A DNA stretch of 6,568 nucleotides from Clostridia bacterium (GTDB taxonomy: Bacteria > Bacillota_E > RBS10-35 > JAJYVN01), in the NCBI GenBank assembly GCA_027335515.1, contig DAHWHT010000213.1:1-6568 (forward strand), in the 5' to 3' direction. The position numbers were made by a program, and so were the translations under genes. Every line of letters starts with the position of its first letter. The stretch's first letter is position 1. A model generated the notes under the pieces. That model worked only from the letters and a program-made list of their open reading frames with translations, was not told the DNA's origin and searched no databases. Shown in pieces: positions 6,026 to 6,568 of this stretch.

Positions 6026-6568
6026 GCGGCGCGCCGGCCGACGCCCCGCCGGGGATCATCGGCACGGCCGGGCACGTTGACCACGGCAAGACGGCGCTGG
6101 TCCGGGCCCTGACCGGCGTGGACACGGACCGGCTGCCCGAGGAGCGGCGGCGTGGCATCAGCATCGAACTTGGGTTTGCGGACCTGCAGTTGCCCTCGGG
6201 GCGCCGCGCGGCGGTGGTCGACGTGCCCGGACACGAACGGTTCGTCAAGGCGATGGTCGCCGGCGCGAGCGGCATGGACGTCTGCCTGCTGGTGGTTGCC
6301 GCCGACGAGGGCGTCATGCCCCAGACGCGCGAGCATCTGCAGATCGCCCTGCTGCTCGGCGTGCCGCGGGCGGTCGTCGCGCTGACCAAGGCCGACCTGG
6401 TGGATGCGGACTGGCTGGAACTGGTCGCCGAAGAGGTGCGGTCCCTGCTCGCGGACGGCGGTTTTGCCGACGCACCCCTGTATCCGGTCTCCACGGTGGA
6501 CGGCCGCGGCCTCGACGCACTGCGCACCGCGCTGGACGAGGCCCTGGGTGCGGCGGCGGCCCACGCCG
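6022..6568 (+). CDS. selB: Selenocysteine-specific translation elongation factor SelB (N-terminal part)
   Basis: SelB is the EF-Tu-like GTPase that delivers selenocysteinyl-tRNA to in-frame UGA codons marked by a SECIS hairpin. The first 182 residues are present; the gene leaves the window at the right edge. All G-domain motifs are visible: G1 GHVDHGKT (17-24), the switch I segment [14 protein letters not shown] (40-53) with the SelB-typical RGIxIxLGFA, G3 DVPGHERF (67-74), G4 TKAD (122-125) and a G5-like PVSTVDGRG (155-163). The [10 protein letters not shown] and DVPGHE forms separate SelB from EF-Tu and initiation factor 2. The missing C-terminal part should hold the EF-Tu-like beta domains and the winged helices that bind SECIS RNA. 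The gene starts with TTG overlapping the stop of the inhibitor-like gene. selA is not upstream, where it often lies; no selC tRNA is seen. Confidence 0.92.
   Translation, partial: MSGAPADAPPGIIGTAGHVDHGKTALVRALTGVDTDRLPEERRRGISIELGFADLQLPSGRRAAVVDVPGHERFVKAMVAGASGMDVCLLVVAADEGVMPQTREHLQIALLLGVPRAVVALTKADLVDADWLELVAEEVRSLLADGGFADAPLYPVSTVDGRGLDALRTALDEALGAAAAHA

Noticed and set aside
1..6568. CRISPR array, insertion sequence, attachment site or tandem repeats
   Set aside because: No regularly spaced repeats, transposase motifs, terminal inverted repeats or tRNA-linked direct repeats were seen on reading both strands.

Overview
This is a GC-rich bacterial chromosomal window with short intergenic gaps and GTG/TTG starts next to purine-rich Shine-Dalgarno sequences. 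Three features hint at a high-GC, Gram-positive-type bacterium (for example a GC-rich Bacillota lineage): strong GGAGG-like ribosome binding sites, a single-lipobox surface lipoprotein, and a domain resembling the Bacillus proteinase inhibitor BsuPI. That placement is inference, because no rRNA or other marker gene is present. The selB start at the right edge implies that the organism makes selenoproteins.

Left part (1-1828): the 5' end of an unidentified short polar or coiled-coil protein leaves the window at position 1 on the minus strand, behind a locally AT-rich leader. Next, also on the minus strand, lies a broken SLC13-type (divalent anion/Na+ symporter) permease gene. It keeps an N-terminal membrane stretch and both RCK_C (TrkA_C) domains. 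It has an out-of-frame internal deletion, has lost its C-terminal membrane half and probably lacks its true N-terminus. The 300 bases beyond its broken 3' end hold no gene I can identify.

Middle (1829-5285): a YihY/BrkB-family membrane protein (minus) is divergent from a carbon-nitrogen hydrolase of the nitrilase superfamily (plus) with an intact Glu-Lys-Cys triad. The hydrolase converges on a GH84 beta-N-acetylglucosaminidase-type lipoprotein (minus). The two stop codons are 26 bp apart, and a perfect 8-bp-arm hairpin fills that gap.

Right part (5286-6568): a 134-bp GC-rich divergent region separates the GH84 gene from a plus-strand pair. The first gene encodes a 201-residue protein whose N-terminal half reads as an I9 (subtilisin propeptide-like) beta-alpha-beta-beta-alpha-beta domain and whose C-terminal half resembles a BsuPI-type beta sandwich. 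That would be a possible two-domain protease inhibitor and is the most novel item here. Its stop codon overlaps the TTG start of selB (TTGA), so the two are probably translationally coupled. selB runs off the right edge.

Apart from this pair I see no operon-level system. The other genes look like unrelated housekeeping or accessory functions, each transcribed alone.
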